The notes under the pieces: generated by a model
The model's database searches: none
Told to the model about the DNA's origin: nothing
What the model saw: only the letters and a program-made list of their open reading frames with translations
DNA from: Nocardioides sp. SLBN-35
Lineage (GTDB): Bacteria; Actinomycetota; Actinomycetes; Propionibacteriales; Nocardioidaceae
Length of the DNA: 64,000 bases
Reading direction: 5' to 3'
Assembly: GCF_006715725.1 (NCBI RefSeq)
Contig: NZ_VFNU01000001.1
Span: 62,001-126,000 of the forward strand
Shown here: piece by piece, positions 44,013 to 52,713 of the stretch
Layout: every line of letters starts with the position of its first letter
Numbering within the stretch: the first letter of the stretch is position 1
Position numbers and translations under genes: made by a program

Positions 44013-44659
44013 ACGAGGCCAGGGCGGCGGTCGCGGCCGCGTCCCGCCGGCTCGCCGAGGCCGGCCTGCTCGTCGGCACGGCCGGCAACGTCAGCGCCCG
44101 CGTGGGCGACCTGGTCGCGATCACCGCGACCGGCGTACGCCTCGGCGCGTGCTCACCTGACGACGTCACCGTCGTCGACCTCGACGGCGCCGTCATCGAG
44201 GGCACCCTCGCTCCGACCAGCGAGCTGTCCCTCCACCTCGGGGTGTACGCCGACGGCCCGACGGAACAGCAGGGCGCGGTCGTCCACACCCACGCGCCCT
44301 TCGCCACCGCACTCGCGTGCGTGCTCGACGCGCTGCCGGTGCTGCACTACCAGCAGCTCGCGCTGGGCGGCGAGGTCCGCGTGGCGCCGTACGCCACCTT
44401 CGGCACGCCCGAGCTCGCCGCCGCCGTGCGCACCGCGCTCGCCGGTCGCAGTGCCGCCCTGCTCGCCAACCACGGCTCGGTCACCCTCGGCGGCTCGCTC
44501 GACCAGGCGGTCGAGAACGCGCTCCTGCTGGAGTGGCTGTGCCAGCTGCACCACCGGGCCAGTGCCCTCGGCACGCCGCGGGTGCTCACCGAGGAGCAGC
44601 AGCTCGACGTCATCGAGGCCGCGCTGTCGCGCGGCTACGGCAGCACCCAGGAGATCTGA
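44009..44659 (+). CDS. Class II aldolase/adducin family protein
   Basis: A 216-residue Zn-dependent aldolase of the fuculose/ribulose-phosphate type: GLLVGTAGNVSAR at the start, APTSELSLHLGVYA (catalytic acid), VVHTHAPFATALA (Zn His pair) and ALLANHGSVTLGGSLDQAVENAL (third Zn His). It cleaves or isomerises a sugar-1-phosphate. The PfkB-type kinase directly following probably makes or consumes a phosphorylated partner. Substrate not predictable; 5-deoxysugar or L-sugar salvage is possible. GTG start overlaps the TetR stop. Confidence 0.87.
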   Translation: MNEARAAVAAASRRLAEAGLLVGTAGNVSARVGDLVAITATGVRLGACSPDDVTVVDLDGAVIEGTLAPTSELSLHLGVYADGPTEQQGAVVHTHAPFATALACVLDALPVLHYQQLALGGEVRVAPYATFGTPELAAAVRTALAGRSAALLANHGSVTLGGSLDQAVENALLLEWLCQLHHRASALGTPRVLTEEQQLDVIEAALSRGYGSTQEI

Positions 44660-45595
44660 ATGAGCATGGTGGTCGCCGCCGTCGGCGTGCACGTCCTCGA
44701 CACCCACGTCCTCGGGATCGATTCGATCCCCGAGGGCTCCGAGGGCCAGCTGGTCGAGACGATCCGGATGTCGCCGGCCGGCACCGCGGGCGGCACCGCC
44801 GTGGTGCTCAGCCGGCTGGGCGCGAGTGTCCGGTCGTACGGCGCCGTCGGCACCGACCCTGTCGGCGACACCCTGCTCGCGCTGCTGGCCCGGGAGGGCG
44901 TCGACGTCGCCGGACTCGTGCGCAAGGACTCCGCGCAGACGTCGGCGTCGGTGCTGCCGGTGCGCCCCGACGGCGACCGCCCGGCCTGGCACTGCATCGG
45001 CACCAACGGCGCGTTCACGCTCGACGACCTGCCGTCCGACGTGCTGTCCGGCGTGACCCACCTCCACCTGGGCGGGCCGGAGTTCCTCGGCGGCGACGCG
45101 GCCGGCGAGCTGCTCGCCCGCGCCCGCGCCGCCGGCATCACCACGTCCGTCGACATCCTCGCGCCGGGCGACCCGGACATGCTGGCCTGGATCGCAGCGG
45201 CCCTCCCCCACACCGACCACCTGCTCCCCAACGACGAGCAGGTCCTCGGCTTCACCGGCGCCACCACCCTCGCCGAGGGGGCGCAGGCCCTGCTCGCCGC
45301 GGGCGCGGGCTGCGTCGCGGTCACCCAGGGCGCTCGGGGCGCGCTGGTGGCGAGCGCCGACGGGGTGACGGAGGTGCCGGCGTACCCGATCGAGGTGGTC
45401 GACACCACCGGCTGCGGCGACGCCTTCTCCGCGGGCTACCTGCGCGGGCTCGCCCTCGGCAGGACGCCCGTCGAGGCGGCCGCGCTCGGCTGCGCCACCG
45501 CCGCGCAGGTCGCGCAGGGCTTGGGCACCGACGCGGGGAGCTACGACCTGGCGGCGGTCGAGGCCTTCGCGGAGGCCGCCACCACGACGGCCTGA
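44660..45595 (+). CDS. PfkB-family carbohydrate kinase
   Basis: A 311-residue ribokinase-like enzyme: GTAGGTAVVLSRLGASVRSYGAVGTDPVGD near residue 40 and the C-terminal signature EVVDTTGCGDAFSAGYLRGLAL with the catalytic Asp. It phosphorylates a sugar or nucleoside hydroxyl. It begins directly after the aldolase stop with no gap, so the two act in one pathway. The final 55 bases overlap the convergent MFS gene. Substrate unknown; the operon has no transporter or isomerase. Confidence 0.87.
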   Translation: MSMVVAAVGVHVLDTHVLGIDSIPEGSEGQLVETIRMSPAGTAGGTAVVLSRLGASVRSYGAVGTDPVGDTLLALLAREGVDVAGLVRKDSAQTSASVLPVRPDGDRPAWHCIGTNGAFTLDDLPSDVLSGVTHLHLGGPEFLGGDAAGELLARARAAGITTSVDILAPGDPDMLAWIAAALPHTDHLLPNDEQVLGFTGATTLAEGAQALLAAGAGCVAVTQGARGALVASADGVTEVPAYPIEVVDTTGCGDAFSAGYLRGLALGRTPVEAAALGCATAAQVAQGLGTDAGSYDLAAVEAFAEAATTTA

Positions 45596-46806
45596 GGGCG
45601 CTCGTCGATGGTCCGCCACGCCGGCGACAGCAGGGGCGCCATCGTGGTCACGAGGTAGGCGACCCCGAACAGCATCAGGCCGGCGGACAGGCCGGTGCCG
45701 GTGACCGCCAGACCGGCGAGCAGGCCGCCGAGCGGCATCAGCGACCACGACGCGGCGAGCGACAGCGCGCTGACCCGGCCCATCGCGTCCTCGGGGATCC
45801 GCTCGAACTGCACGGCGCCGAGGACCGGGTTGATGAACCCGGCACCGAACCCGGCGACCACGTGCACCAGCGCGACCAGCCACAGCGGCGCACCGACGGC
45901 GAGCACGATCCAGCGCGGGGCACCGGCGAGGAGGTAGCCGACGAGATACGTGCGGAACCGCGGCAGTCGCTCGGCCCGCCAGGTCGCGAGCACCGAGCCG
46001 ACCAGGGCGGCACCGCCCATGCAGGCACCGAGGAGGCCGATCGCCGCCGGGCCACCGCCCACGTCGTCGGCCCAGACCGGCAGCATCACCGACGAGTAGC
46101 CCTGGTCGAGCAGGTTGGTCACCGCGACCATCACCATCATCGCGAGCAGCACCGGGTCGCGGCGCAGCACGTCCCATCCGCCCCGCAGCTCGGCGAGGTA
46201 CGACGACCCCTGCGGCTCCGGCCGCACGCCGCCGACCCGACGGGTCGCCACCGCGAGCACCGCCGCGCAGGCCAGGAAGGAGCCCGCGTCGACCAGCAGC
46301 GCAGTCGCCGGCCCGAGCACCGCGACCAGGCCGCCGCCGACCGCCGCACCGACCAGCGCGGAGAGCCGGTCCGTCGTACCGACCAGGCCGGTGACCCGCT
46401 CGGTGGGCAGCCCGACGTACCGCACCAGGGAGGGGACCATCGCGTGCCGCGCGGCCTCGGACGGTCCCCGCAGGGCACCGGTCACGGCCACCAGCGCCAC
46501 GAGCACCGGGAAGTGCAGCCAGCCGGCGGCGTACGCGATCGGGACGGCGGCGACCGCGATCCCGGACGCGACGTCGAACCCGATCGCGACGCGGCGCGCG
46601 CCGGTGCGGTCGATCCACGGTCCACAGAGGGCCTGGGCGAGCACGAGCGGCAGCAGGCCGGCGAACGCCACCAGGCCGGTGCGGGTGGCCGACCCGGTGG
46701 TGGTCAGGACCAGCCACGGCACGGCGATCTGCGAGAGCCGGGTGCCGGCGAGCGAGATGGCGTCGGCGGCGAGGAAGCCCGCGAGGGCGCCCGAGCCCGC
46801 CCGCAC
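45541..46806 (-). CDS. MFS transporter (DHA3-type)
   Basis: A 421-residue, 12-helix transporter: FLAADAISLAGTRLSQIAVPWLVLTTTGSA at the start, CGPWIDRTGARRVAIG loop, and GALRGPSEAARHAMVPSLV. It resembles macrolide-type efflux pumps. The GTG start lies just before the stop of the upstream ArsR gene (1-base gap), so it is controlled with that regulator, which is probably also its repressor. The substrate is unknown. Confidence 0.85.
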   Translation of the reverse strand: MRAGSGALAGFLAADAISLAGTRLSQIAVPWLVLTTTGSATRTGLVAFAGLLPLVLAQALCGPWIDRTGARRVAIGFDVASGIAVAAVPIAYAAGWLHFPVLVALVAVTGALRGPSEAARHAMVPSLVRYVGLPTERVTGLVGTTDRLSALVGAAVGGGLVAVLGPATALLVDAGSFLACAAVLAVATRRVGGVRPEPQGSSYLAELRGGWDVLRRDPVLLAMMVMVAVTNLLDQGYSSVMLPVWADDVGGGPAAIGLLGACMGGAALVGSVLATWRAERLPRFRTYLVGYLLAGAPRWIVLAVGAPLWLVALVHVVAGFGAGFINPVLGAVQFERIPEDAMGRVSALSLAASWSLMPLGGLLAGLAVTGTGLSAGLMLFGVAYLVTTMAPLLSPAWRTIDERPQAVVVAASAKASTAARS

Positions 46807-46807
46807 G

Positions 46808-47395
46808 TCAGGCCTCCGGCGCGGGCGCGACGTGCCCGGGGACCGGGAACGCCTGGATCTGGAAGGCGAACGGCACCGCGTCCTCGTCCGGCTCGGCGTC
46901 GTCGACGGACGCGATCAGCTCCTTGATCCGCGCCACCAGGTCGGCGGCCTTCGCGGCCGGGATGGTGTGCACCCAGTCGCTCACCGTCGAGGCGGCCCGC
47001 CACTGCGGGGGCAGCAGCGGCTGCTCCTCCATCGCGGCCTGCAGGTTCTGGGCGTACATCACCGTCGCCGCCTGCAGGAACGCGTCGGCGACGTCGCGCT
47101 CCTCGGGCGTGCGGGCCTGCGCGGCACGGCTGTGCGTCTCCTGGTGCGCCGCCTTCCACCACCGGTCGCGGGCGTTGCCCCGGTCGGGGTCCTCGACCAC
47201 GAAGCCGTGCTCGGCCAGCTGGCGCAGGTGGTACGACGTCGCGCCGCTGTTGAGCCCGAACCGGGTCGCGAGCGTGGTGGCCGTGGCCGGTCCCTCGATC
47301 CGCAGGTGGCTGAGGATCCGCAGCCGGGTGGGGTGGGAGAGGGCGCGCAGGCCCGCGAGGTCGGGGGTCACCACGCTGGGTCGCTGCTCGGTCAT
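46808..47395 (-). CDS. ArsR-type helix-turn-helix regulator
   Basis: A 195-residue protein with an N-terminal winged helix: LRALSHPTRLRILSHLRIEGPATATTLATRFGLNSGATSYHLRQLAEHGFV (residues about 15-65), as in the ArsR/HTH_20 family, followed by a long helical C-terminal region. I chose ATG 47395; an in-frame ATG at 47416 would add 7 residues and enter the operator region. The 30-bp palindrome just upstream is its likely operator, shared with the divergent GNAT gene. Directly precedes an MFS pump. Confidence 0.87.
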   Translation of the reverse strand: MTEQRPSVVTPDLAGLRALSHPTRLRILSHLRIEGPATATTLATRFGLNSGATSYHLRQLAEHGFVVEDPDRGNARDRWWKAAHQETHSRAAQARTPEERDVADAFLQAATVMYAQNLQAAMEEQPLLPPQWRAASTVSDWVHTIPAAKAADLVARIKELIASVDDAEPDEDAVPFAFQIQAFPVPGHVAPAPEA

Positions 47396-47412
47396 GGCTC
47401 GACCGTACGACC

Positions 47413-47442
47413 GCAAAGAAGTATTTGCAAATAGATCTTTGC
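47413..47442. promoter_or_regulatory. 30-bp palindrome between ArsR and GNAT genes
   Basis: GCAAAGA and TCTTTGC are perfect 7-bp arms 16 bases apart, with a perfect TTTGCAAA at the centre. This AT-rich dyad stands out in very GC-rich DNA and lies between divergent genes, so it is probably the operator of the adjacent regulator. Confidence 0.65.
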
Positions 47443-47466
47443 AGTCGCGTCCGGGAGGATGGCGCC

Positions 47467-48042
47467 ATGAGCTTCGAGATCCGGCCTCAGCGCCCCGACG
47501 ACGACGATGCGACGAGGCAGCTGATCGGCGCCGCCTTCGGCGCCGAGGGCGCCGCCGTGGTCGGGGTGTGGGGCGACGTGGTCGCCCGCGGACACGACCG
47601 GGCCCAGCTGGTCGCGGTCGACGCGACCGGGGCGCTGGTGGGCCACGTCGGGCTCAGCCACGGCTGGCTCGACACCCGGCAGGCGCTGGTCGACGTGCTC
47701 GTGCTCAGCCCGCTCAGCGTCGCGCCCGCCCACCAGGGCCGGGGAGTCGGTGCGGCGCTGCTCGAGGCCGCGGTCGCGGAGGCGGACCGGCTCGGTGCGC
47801 CGGTCGTCGTGCTCGAGGGCGACCCGGGCTACTACTCGCGGCACGGCTGGTCGCCGGCCGCCGACCTCGGCATCGAGGCGCCCACCCGGCGGGTGCCCGG
47901 ACCGGCGTTCCAGGCGGTGCCGCTGGCGTCGTACCAGACCTGGATGACGGGCCGGGTCGTCTACCGCGACGTGTGGTGGGAGCACGACTCCACCGGCCTG
48001 CGCGACCCGGTGCTCGCCGACATCGAGGCCCGCCTCGGCTGA
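47467..48042 (+). CDS. GNAT-family N-acetyltransferase
   Basis: A 191-residue acetyltransferase. The acetyl-CoA motif A is VLSPLSVAPAHQGRGVGAALLEAAV near residue 80-100, followed by VVVLEGDPGYYSRHGWSPA, which is typical of the YhbS-like group. Substrate unknown: small molecule or protein amine. Starts at the first good ATG after GGGAGG. It diverges from an ArsR/MFS operon, suggesting a paired resistance function (export plus acetylation), which is an inference from location. Confidence 0.85.
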   Translation: MSFEIRPQRPDDDDATRQLIGAAFGAEGAAVVGVWGDVVARGHDRAQLVAVDATGALVGHVGLSHGWLDTRQALVDVLVLSPLSVAPAHQGRGVGAALLEAAVAEADRLGAPVVVLEGDPGYYSRHGWSPAADLGIEAPTRRVPGPAFQAVPLASYQTWMTGRVVYRDVWWEHDSTGLRDPVLADIEARLG

Positions 48043-48045
48043 GCT

Positions 48046-48125
48046 CTACCCGGGTGTTGTGGCCACTACCCGGGCGCTGGTGCAGCACTTTTCGTGCCGC
48101 AACACTTAGTTACAAGCGGCGGGCG
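48046..48125. repeat. Rearranged copy of the 16700-16790 element
   Basis: The right end AACACTTAGTTACAAGCGGC matches the element near acs with one change, and CTACCCGGGTGTTGTGGC is an inverted copy of that element's centre. GTGTTGTGGC and GCCGCAACAC form a local stem. It lies between the convergent GNAT gene and the end of the mce operon, so it may also terminate transcription. Confidence 0.6.
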
Positions 48126-48129
48126 CGCC

Positions 48130-48624
48130 CTACTTCGGCTCGAGGCCCGCGATCTTCCAGCCGTCGCCCACCCGCTTCATGGTGACCTCGACCCGGCTGC
48201 CGGAGACCGACGTACCGCCCTTGCCGCCGTCCTCGCCCTTGGCTGCGGTGGTGGTCTGGGTGAGGAACAGCAGTACGACGACCCGGTCGCGGGTGCCGCG
48301 GACCACGCCGGCCGCGTTGACGGCGGCGGTCGTGGAGATGCCGCGCTGGGCGGCGGTCGGCTCGACGACCTCGTCGAGGATCTTGCCGTAGTCGGCGTGG
48401 AAGCCGCCGGTGGTCTGGTCGTCGGCGGTGGCCAGGTCGGCGTCGAGGGTCGCGGCGTCGTAGCCCAGCAGGGCCGGGACCCGCTCCTTCGCGGCGGCCA
48501 GCGCGTCGGCGCGGGCCTCGGTGAGGTCGGCGGCGCGCTGGGCGCCGAGGGTGACGGCGACGGCGAGAGCCAGGAGGGCGAGTACGACGGCGGCGAGGAT
48601 GGTGCGGCTGCGCAGGGCGGTCAT
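48130..48624 (-). CDS. Mce-associated membrane protein (second)
   Basis: A 164-residue protein: one N-terminal membrane helix (TILAAVVLALLALAVAVTLG), a helical stalk and an SnoaL-like C-terminal domain, the usual form of Mas proteins at the end of mce operons. These are thought to stabilise or assist the Mce import complex. Its ATG overlaps the stop of the preceding Mas gene (ATGA). Last gene of the operon; a palindromic element follows. Confidence 0.82.
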   Translation of the reverse strand: MTALRSRTILAAVVLALLALAVAVTLGAQRAADLTEARADALAAAKERVPALLGYDAATLDADLATADDQTTGGFHADYGKILDEVVEPTAAQRGISTTAAVNAAGVVRGTRDRVVVLLFLTQTTTAAKGEDGGKGGTSVSGSRVEVTMKRVGDGWKIAGLEPK

Positions 48625-49097
48625 GCGACGAACTCCAGTCCGGACACCAGCCAGTCCCCCTTCACCTTCTGCAGGTCGACCGTGAGCCGGTAGTTCCGCG
48701 GCTCGGCGGCGGACGTCTGCTTGTTCTGGACCGACCCGGCGGCCGCGACGATCACCGTGGCCCGCTCGCCGGCCAGCTTCACCAGGCCGGCGGAGACGAC
48801 GTCGCCGCTGGCCCGGACGGCGTTGTCGGCGAGCGCCTGCTGGAGCCGGTCGGCCTGGCCCTCCAGCTCGCTGCGGAAGCCGGCGGTCGCACCGGCGAGC
48901 AGCTTCTTCATGTCGGCGTCCGAGGTGGCCGAGCTGATGTCGACCAGGCCCTCGACCTCGGCGGTCGCGGCGGCGATCGCGTCCTTCTCGTCGGCGGCCT
49001 GCGCCCGCTCGTCCTGCCAGGCCGAGGCCCGCTGGCCGGTGAGGACGAGCAGGGCCACCGCCGCCAGGGCGACGGCCGCCCCGCGCCAGGTCTTCAC
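48621..49097 (-). CDS. Mce-associated membrane protein (first)
   Basis: A 158-residue Mas-type protein: membrane helix (GAAVALAAVALLVLTGQRAS), helical stalk and a C-terminal domain ending LQKVKGDWLVSGLEF. Its GTG overlaps the mceF stop (GTGA). Although diverged in sequence from the following Mas protein, the architecture is the same. Probably an accessory of the Mce transporter at the membrane outer face. Confidence 0.8.
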   Translation of the reverse strand: MKTWRGAAVALAAVALLVLTGQRASAWQDERAQAADEKDAIAAATAEVEGLVDISSATSDADMKKLLAGATAGFRSELEGQADRLQQALADNAVRASGDVVSAGLVKLAGERATVIVAAAGSVQNKQTSAAEPRNYRLTVDLQKVKGDWLVSGLEFVA

Positions 49098-50437
49098 CGG
49101 ACCCCCAGGGGTGCCAGCACGAGGATCTTCCACAGCTCGTCTCCTCCGGTCTCGGGCGCACCGGCAGAGGCCGGCGCGGTCGCGGTCGTGGTGCCGTCGC
49201 CGTGTCCGACGGCGAGGTCGTAGGCGACCGTGCCGCTGGAGTCCGGCCACTCGCCGCCTCCGAAGTGCTCGCCACAGGCGGCGGGGGTGTTGCCGCGGCC
49301 GTCGCCCTCGGGGCACGGCAGGTTGCGGGCGCCGCGGACGGCGGTCGGGTTGTCGGGCGCGATCTCGCAGTGCGCCAGGGGGTCGACGTCGCGGACCTCG
49401 GTCGCACGCGGGTTGCGCCGCTCCTTCGGCGACAGGTAGCCGCTCTGGCAGGTCGGCGGGTTGTTGAGCGCGGCGCGCAGGTCGAGCTTCACGTCGCCGT
49501 GCTCGGCCCGCGGGTTGATCGCCGACTGCAGCCGCGCGACGAGCGAGGGGTAGACGACGAGCGTCTGGTGCAGCTGCGGCAGGTAGGTGTTGAGCACCTG
49601 GGCGTTGGTGGTCAGGTTGGCCAGCATCATCGGCAGTACCGGCTGCAGGTCGGTGACCGTGCGGGTGGCCGCGTCGAGGCCGCCGGGTGCGTTCTTCAGC
49701 AGAGTGCGTACGGCGGCCGAGTCGCCGGCTGCGAGGGCGGTGGTGAGCTCGTCCAGGGAGGCGGCGTACGACTGCGTCCGCGAGCCGAGGTCACGCTGGG
49801 TCTCGAGCACCGGCTGCACCGCGGCGATCAGCGAGGTGGTGGCGTCGATCCGCGCCTGGGCCTCGCTCAGCACGTCGCCGGTGGAGTCGACCAGCTCGTT
49901 GAGGTCGGGGCCCGCGCCGCCGAGTCCGGCGTCGACCTCGTCGAGGACCCGCTTGGTCTCCGCCTTCGGCACCGACTCCAGCAGCCGGTTGACCGAGTCC
50001 AGGACCGGCGTGATCTGCGGCATCTCGACGGCCCGCTCGCGCGGGATCCTCGCGCCGTCGGCGAGCACCTCGCCTCCCGCCGGCGGGGTGCGGGGGTCGA
50101 CCAGGTCGACGTACTGCTCGCCGACGGCGGAGGTGCTGTGCAGCTCGGCGGACGCGCCGGCCGGGATCTTCGCGTCGTTGTCGAGGCGCAGCGTGGCGAT
50201 CGCGCCCTCGTCGGTGACCTCGAGCTTCGAGACCTGGCCGACCTCGACGCCGCGGTAGGTGACCGCGGCCTTCGGGTAGAGCCCGCTCGCGTCCCCGAAG
50301 TCGACGTCGACGTCGTAGACGCCGATGCCGAGCATGGCCGGCACCCGGGCGTACTGGAAGAACGCGAGGCCCAGCGCGACCACCGCGAGGACGGTGAAGA
50401 TGCGCAGCTGGCGCTTGATCAGCGGGGTGAGCAGCAT
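49094..50437 (-). CDS. mceF: Mce-family substrate-binding protein F
   Basis: A 447-residue Mce protein: N-terminal helix (IFTVLAVVALGLAFFQY), MlaD domain (YDVDVDFGDASGLYPKAAVTYRGVEVGQV, about residues 40-115), a long helical region, and a C-terminal extension rich in P, G and T. Mce subunits form a hexameric tunnel that moves lipids across the envelope to the YrbE/MceG transporter. Sixth Mce gene; position identifies it as F. Three bases separate it from mceE. Confidence 0.9.
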   Translation of the reverse strand: MLLTPLIKRQLRIFTVLAVVALGLAFFQYARVPAMLGIGVYDVDVDFGDASGLYPKAAVTYRGVEVGQVSKLEVTDEGAIATLRLDNDAKIPAGASAELHSTSAVGEQYVDLVDPRTPPAGGEVLADGARIPRERAVEMPQITPVLDSVNRLLESVPKAETKRVLDEVDAGLGGAGPDLNELVDSTGDVLSEAQARIDATTSLIAAVQPVLETQRDLGSRTQSYAASLDELTTALAAGDSAAVRTLLKNAPGGLDAATRTVTDLQPVLPMMLANLTTNAQVLNTYLPQLHQTLVVYPSLVARLQSAINPRAEHGDVKLDLRAALNNPPTCQSGYLSPKERRNPRATEVRDVDPLAHCEIAPDNPTAVRGARNLPCPEGDGRGNTPAACGEHFGGGEWPDSSGTVAYDLAVGHGDGTTTATAPASAGAPETGGDELWKILVLAPLGVR

Positions 50438-50440
50438 GGC

Positions 50441-51646
50441 CTAACAGCCTCCGAGGATCTTCTTGAGCAGGCCGCAGTCCGGCACGGGCTCGGCCGGTGC
50501 AGCCGGCGTCTGCACGTCGCCGGACGTCGTCGGCTCGGTGGGCGCGGGCGTGCCGGGCGCCGGGACCGGAGCCTCCGGTACGGCGGGGGTCTCCGGCGCG
50601 GCGGCGTCGGCCGGCGGCGTCGCAGGTACGCCGATCAGGCCGAGCCAGCTGGCCAGCAGGCTGCTGTCGCGCAGGTCGAGCGTGGCGAACAGGTTGGCGT
50701 AGTCCCCGCGCAGCGCGTTGCGCGCGGTCATCACCGGGAACGGGATGGTGAGCGCGATCTTGAGCGACTCGGGCAGCGACTCGCTGGCCTGGCCGAGGTG
50801 CTCGAGGATCGGGCCGAGGGAGTCGAGGTTGGCGAGCAGTGCGGTCTCGCTGGCGCGGATCACCTCGCTCGCGCGGACGCCGGTGCGGCTGGTCCTGGTG
50901 ACCGCCTTGACCAGCCGGTTGCGCTCCTGGTCGAGCACCTTCAGGCCGGGGGTGATCCGGTCGATGGCAGTGGCGATCTGCTGCTGGTCCTGACGCAGGC
51001 CGGCGCTGAGGCTGTTGAGCGACTCCAGCGCGCGCACGATCTCGGACTTGTTGGCGTCGAGCACCGAGAGCAGGTCGTTGGTGTGCCGGATCAGGCCACG
51101 GGTGTCGGGCACCCGGTCCCGCAGCGCCGTCGAGAGCTCGCCGGTGATGGTGCTGATCTGGGACAGGCCGCCGTTGTTGAGCAGCAGCGCGACGGCGCCG
51201 AGGACCTGCTCGGTGGCGGGGTAGGTGCCGGTCTGCGCGACCGGGACCACCGCACCCTCGGCCAGCCGGGCGCCGGCGGGGTGAGTTCCGGTCGAGCCGT
51301 CGGGGGCCGAGACCTCGACGTACTGGGCACCGAGGAGGGTCTTCTGGCCGATCGAGAACACCGCGTCCGCGGGCAGCACCACGTCGTCGAGCAGGTGCAG
51401 GTCGACGACCGCCTCCCAGCCCTCAGCGCGGATCTCGCCGACGGTGCCGATCACGACGTTGTCCTTCTGGACCGTCGAGTTCGGGACCAGGTTCTCGATC
51501 TGGTCGAAGTGCACCTCGACGGTGTAGCCGTCGTCGCCGACCGCGACCTGGCCGGGCAGCGTGTTGTCGTTGGGCTGGATGTCGCAGCCGGTGAGGGCGA
51601 GCCCCGCCACGACGACGGCGGGTAGGAGGGCGCGGGAGAGGGTCAC
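50441..51646 (-). CDS. mceE: Mce-family lipoprotein E
   Basis: A 401-residue Mce lipoprotein: signal with lipobox LALTGC about residue 21, which identifies it as the E (LprK-type) subunit. MlaD domain VEVHFDQIENLVPNSTVQKDNVVIG, helical region, then a P/T/A-rich linker and a cysteine-containing end (PVPDCGLLKKILGGC). It anchors the complex at the membrane surface. GTG start at 51646 overlaps the mceD stop. Confidence 0.9.
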   Translation of the reverse strand: MTLSRALLPAVVVAGLALTGCDIQPNDNTLPGQVAVGDDGYTVEVHFDQIENLVPNSTVQKDNVVIGTVGEIRAEGWEAVVDLHLLDDVVLPADAVFSIGQKTLLGAQYVEVSAPDGSTGTHPAGARLAEGAVVPVAQTGTYPATEQVLGAVALLLNNGGLSQISTITGELSTALRDRVPDTRGLIRHTNDLLSVLDANKSEIVRALESLNSLSAGLRQDQQQIATAIDRITPGLKVLDQERNRLVKAVTRTSRTGVRASEVIRASETALLANLDSLGPILEHLGQASESLPESLKIALTIPFPVMTARNALRGDYANLFATLDLRDSSLLASWLGLIGVPATPPADAAAPETPAVPEAPVPAPGTPAPTEPTTSGDVQTPAAPAEPVPDCGLLKKILGGC

Positions 51647-52713
51647 TGGGTGCCTCCGATCGAGCCGATCCCGAGCAGGTCGATCAGCGGTTGCAGCACC
51701 TTCGCGCACTGCTCGGCCGTGCCGCCGACGCCGAGGACCGCGCCGCAGAGCAGCTGAGGGACGTTGTCGAGCGCCGAGAGCGTGGCCCGGCCGGTGATCG
51801 CCTGGTCCTGGATGGTGTTGCTGAGGTCGACGATCGCGTGCGGCGCGACGTGCAGGACGCCGGCGAGCTCGTTGGACCGGTCGGCCAGGGTGGCGGCGAG
51901 CAGGTTGACGTCGGTGGTCGTGGTCCGGATCTGCTTGCGATGCCTCTTGAAGTACTTCTCCGTCGCCTCCAGCACCCGGCCGAGGTCGGTCAGGGCTCCG
52001 GTGAGGTTGGTGCGGTTGTCGGCCAGGACGGTGCTGACATCGTCGAGCTCGGTCGTGAAGCCCCGCACCGCCGCGTCGTTGAGGGCGAGGTTGCGGGTGA
52101 ACGTGTCGAGGTGCTCGATGGTCGAGAAGAGGTCGGATCGTCCGTCGGACAGGGCCGTCGCGGCGCTACGGAGCTCGGCGATCGAGGTCCGCAGCTGGTC
52201 GGAGTTCCCCTCGGCCAGGCTCTGGTCGATCGCCTTGATCGCGACCGCCAGCGGTCCGTCCTGCTTGCCCGCATCGGGGCCGAGGGTGGTCGCCAGGTCG
52301 GTCAGCTGCTGCTTCACGTCGTCGAAGGTGACCGGTACTGCGGTCCTCTCCTTCGCGATGGTGGCGCCGTCCTCGAGACGCGGGCCGCCGTCGTAGACCG
52401 GCTCGAGCTGGACGAACCTCCCGCTGACCAGGCTGGGCGACACGATCGCGGCGTGCGCCTCGGCGGGGATCGGCCGGCCGGAGTCGACCTTCAACGTGAC
52501 CAGCACACCGTCGGGCCTGTTCTCGATCGCGGTGATCTTGCCGACCTTCACGCCGAGCACCTTGACGTCGTCACTGACGTTGAGGCCCTCGGCGCTGGCG
52601 AAGTACGCGCGCACCGTGGTGCTGCTGGTGTCGCGGTTCCACGCGAAGAGGCCCGCCAGGACGGCGGCGATCACGAGCGCGACCAGGATCTTCTTGCTCA
52701 CGAGACGGTTCAC
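51643..52713 (-). CDS. mceD: Mce-family protein D
   Basis: A 356-residue Mce protein: N-terminal helix (ILVALVIAAVLAGLFAW), MlaD domain (TTVRAYFASAEGLNVSDDVKVLGVKVGKI), and a long helical tail ending in two cysteines (LLCGAVLG, EQCAKVL). Part of the heterohexameric lipid tunnel. GTG at 52713 overlaps the mceC stop and its own stop overlaps mceE. Confidence 0.9.
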   Translation of the reverse strand: MNRLVSKKILVALVIAAVLAGLFAWNRDTSSTTVRAYFASAEGLNVSDDVKVLGVKVGKITAIENRPDGVLVTLKVDSGRPIPAEAHAAIVSPSLVSGRFVQLEPVYDGGPRLEDGATIAKERTAVPVTFDDVKQQLTDLATTLGPDAGKQDGPLAVAIKAIDQSLAEGNSDQLRTSIAELRSAATALSDGRSDLFSTIEHLDTFTRNLALNDAAVRGFTTELDDVSTVLADNRTNLTGALTDLGRVLEATEKYFKRHRKQIRTTTTDVNLLAATLADRSNELAGVLHVAPHAIVDLSNTIQDQAITGRATLSALDNVPQLLCGAVLGVGGTAEQCAKVLQPLIDLLGIGSIGGTQ

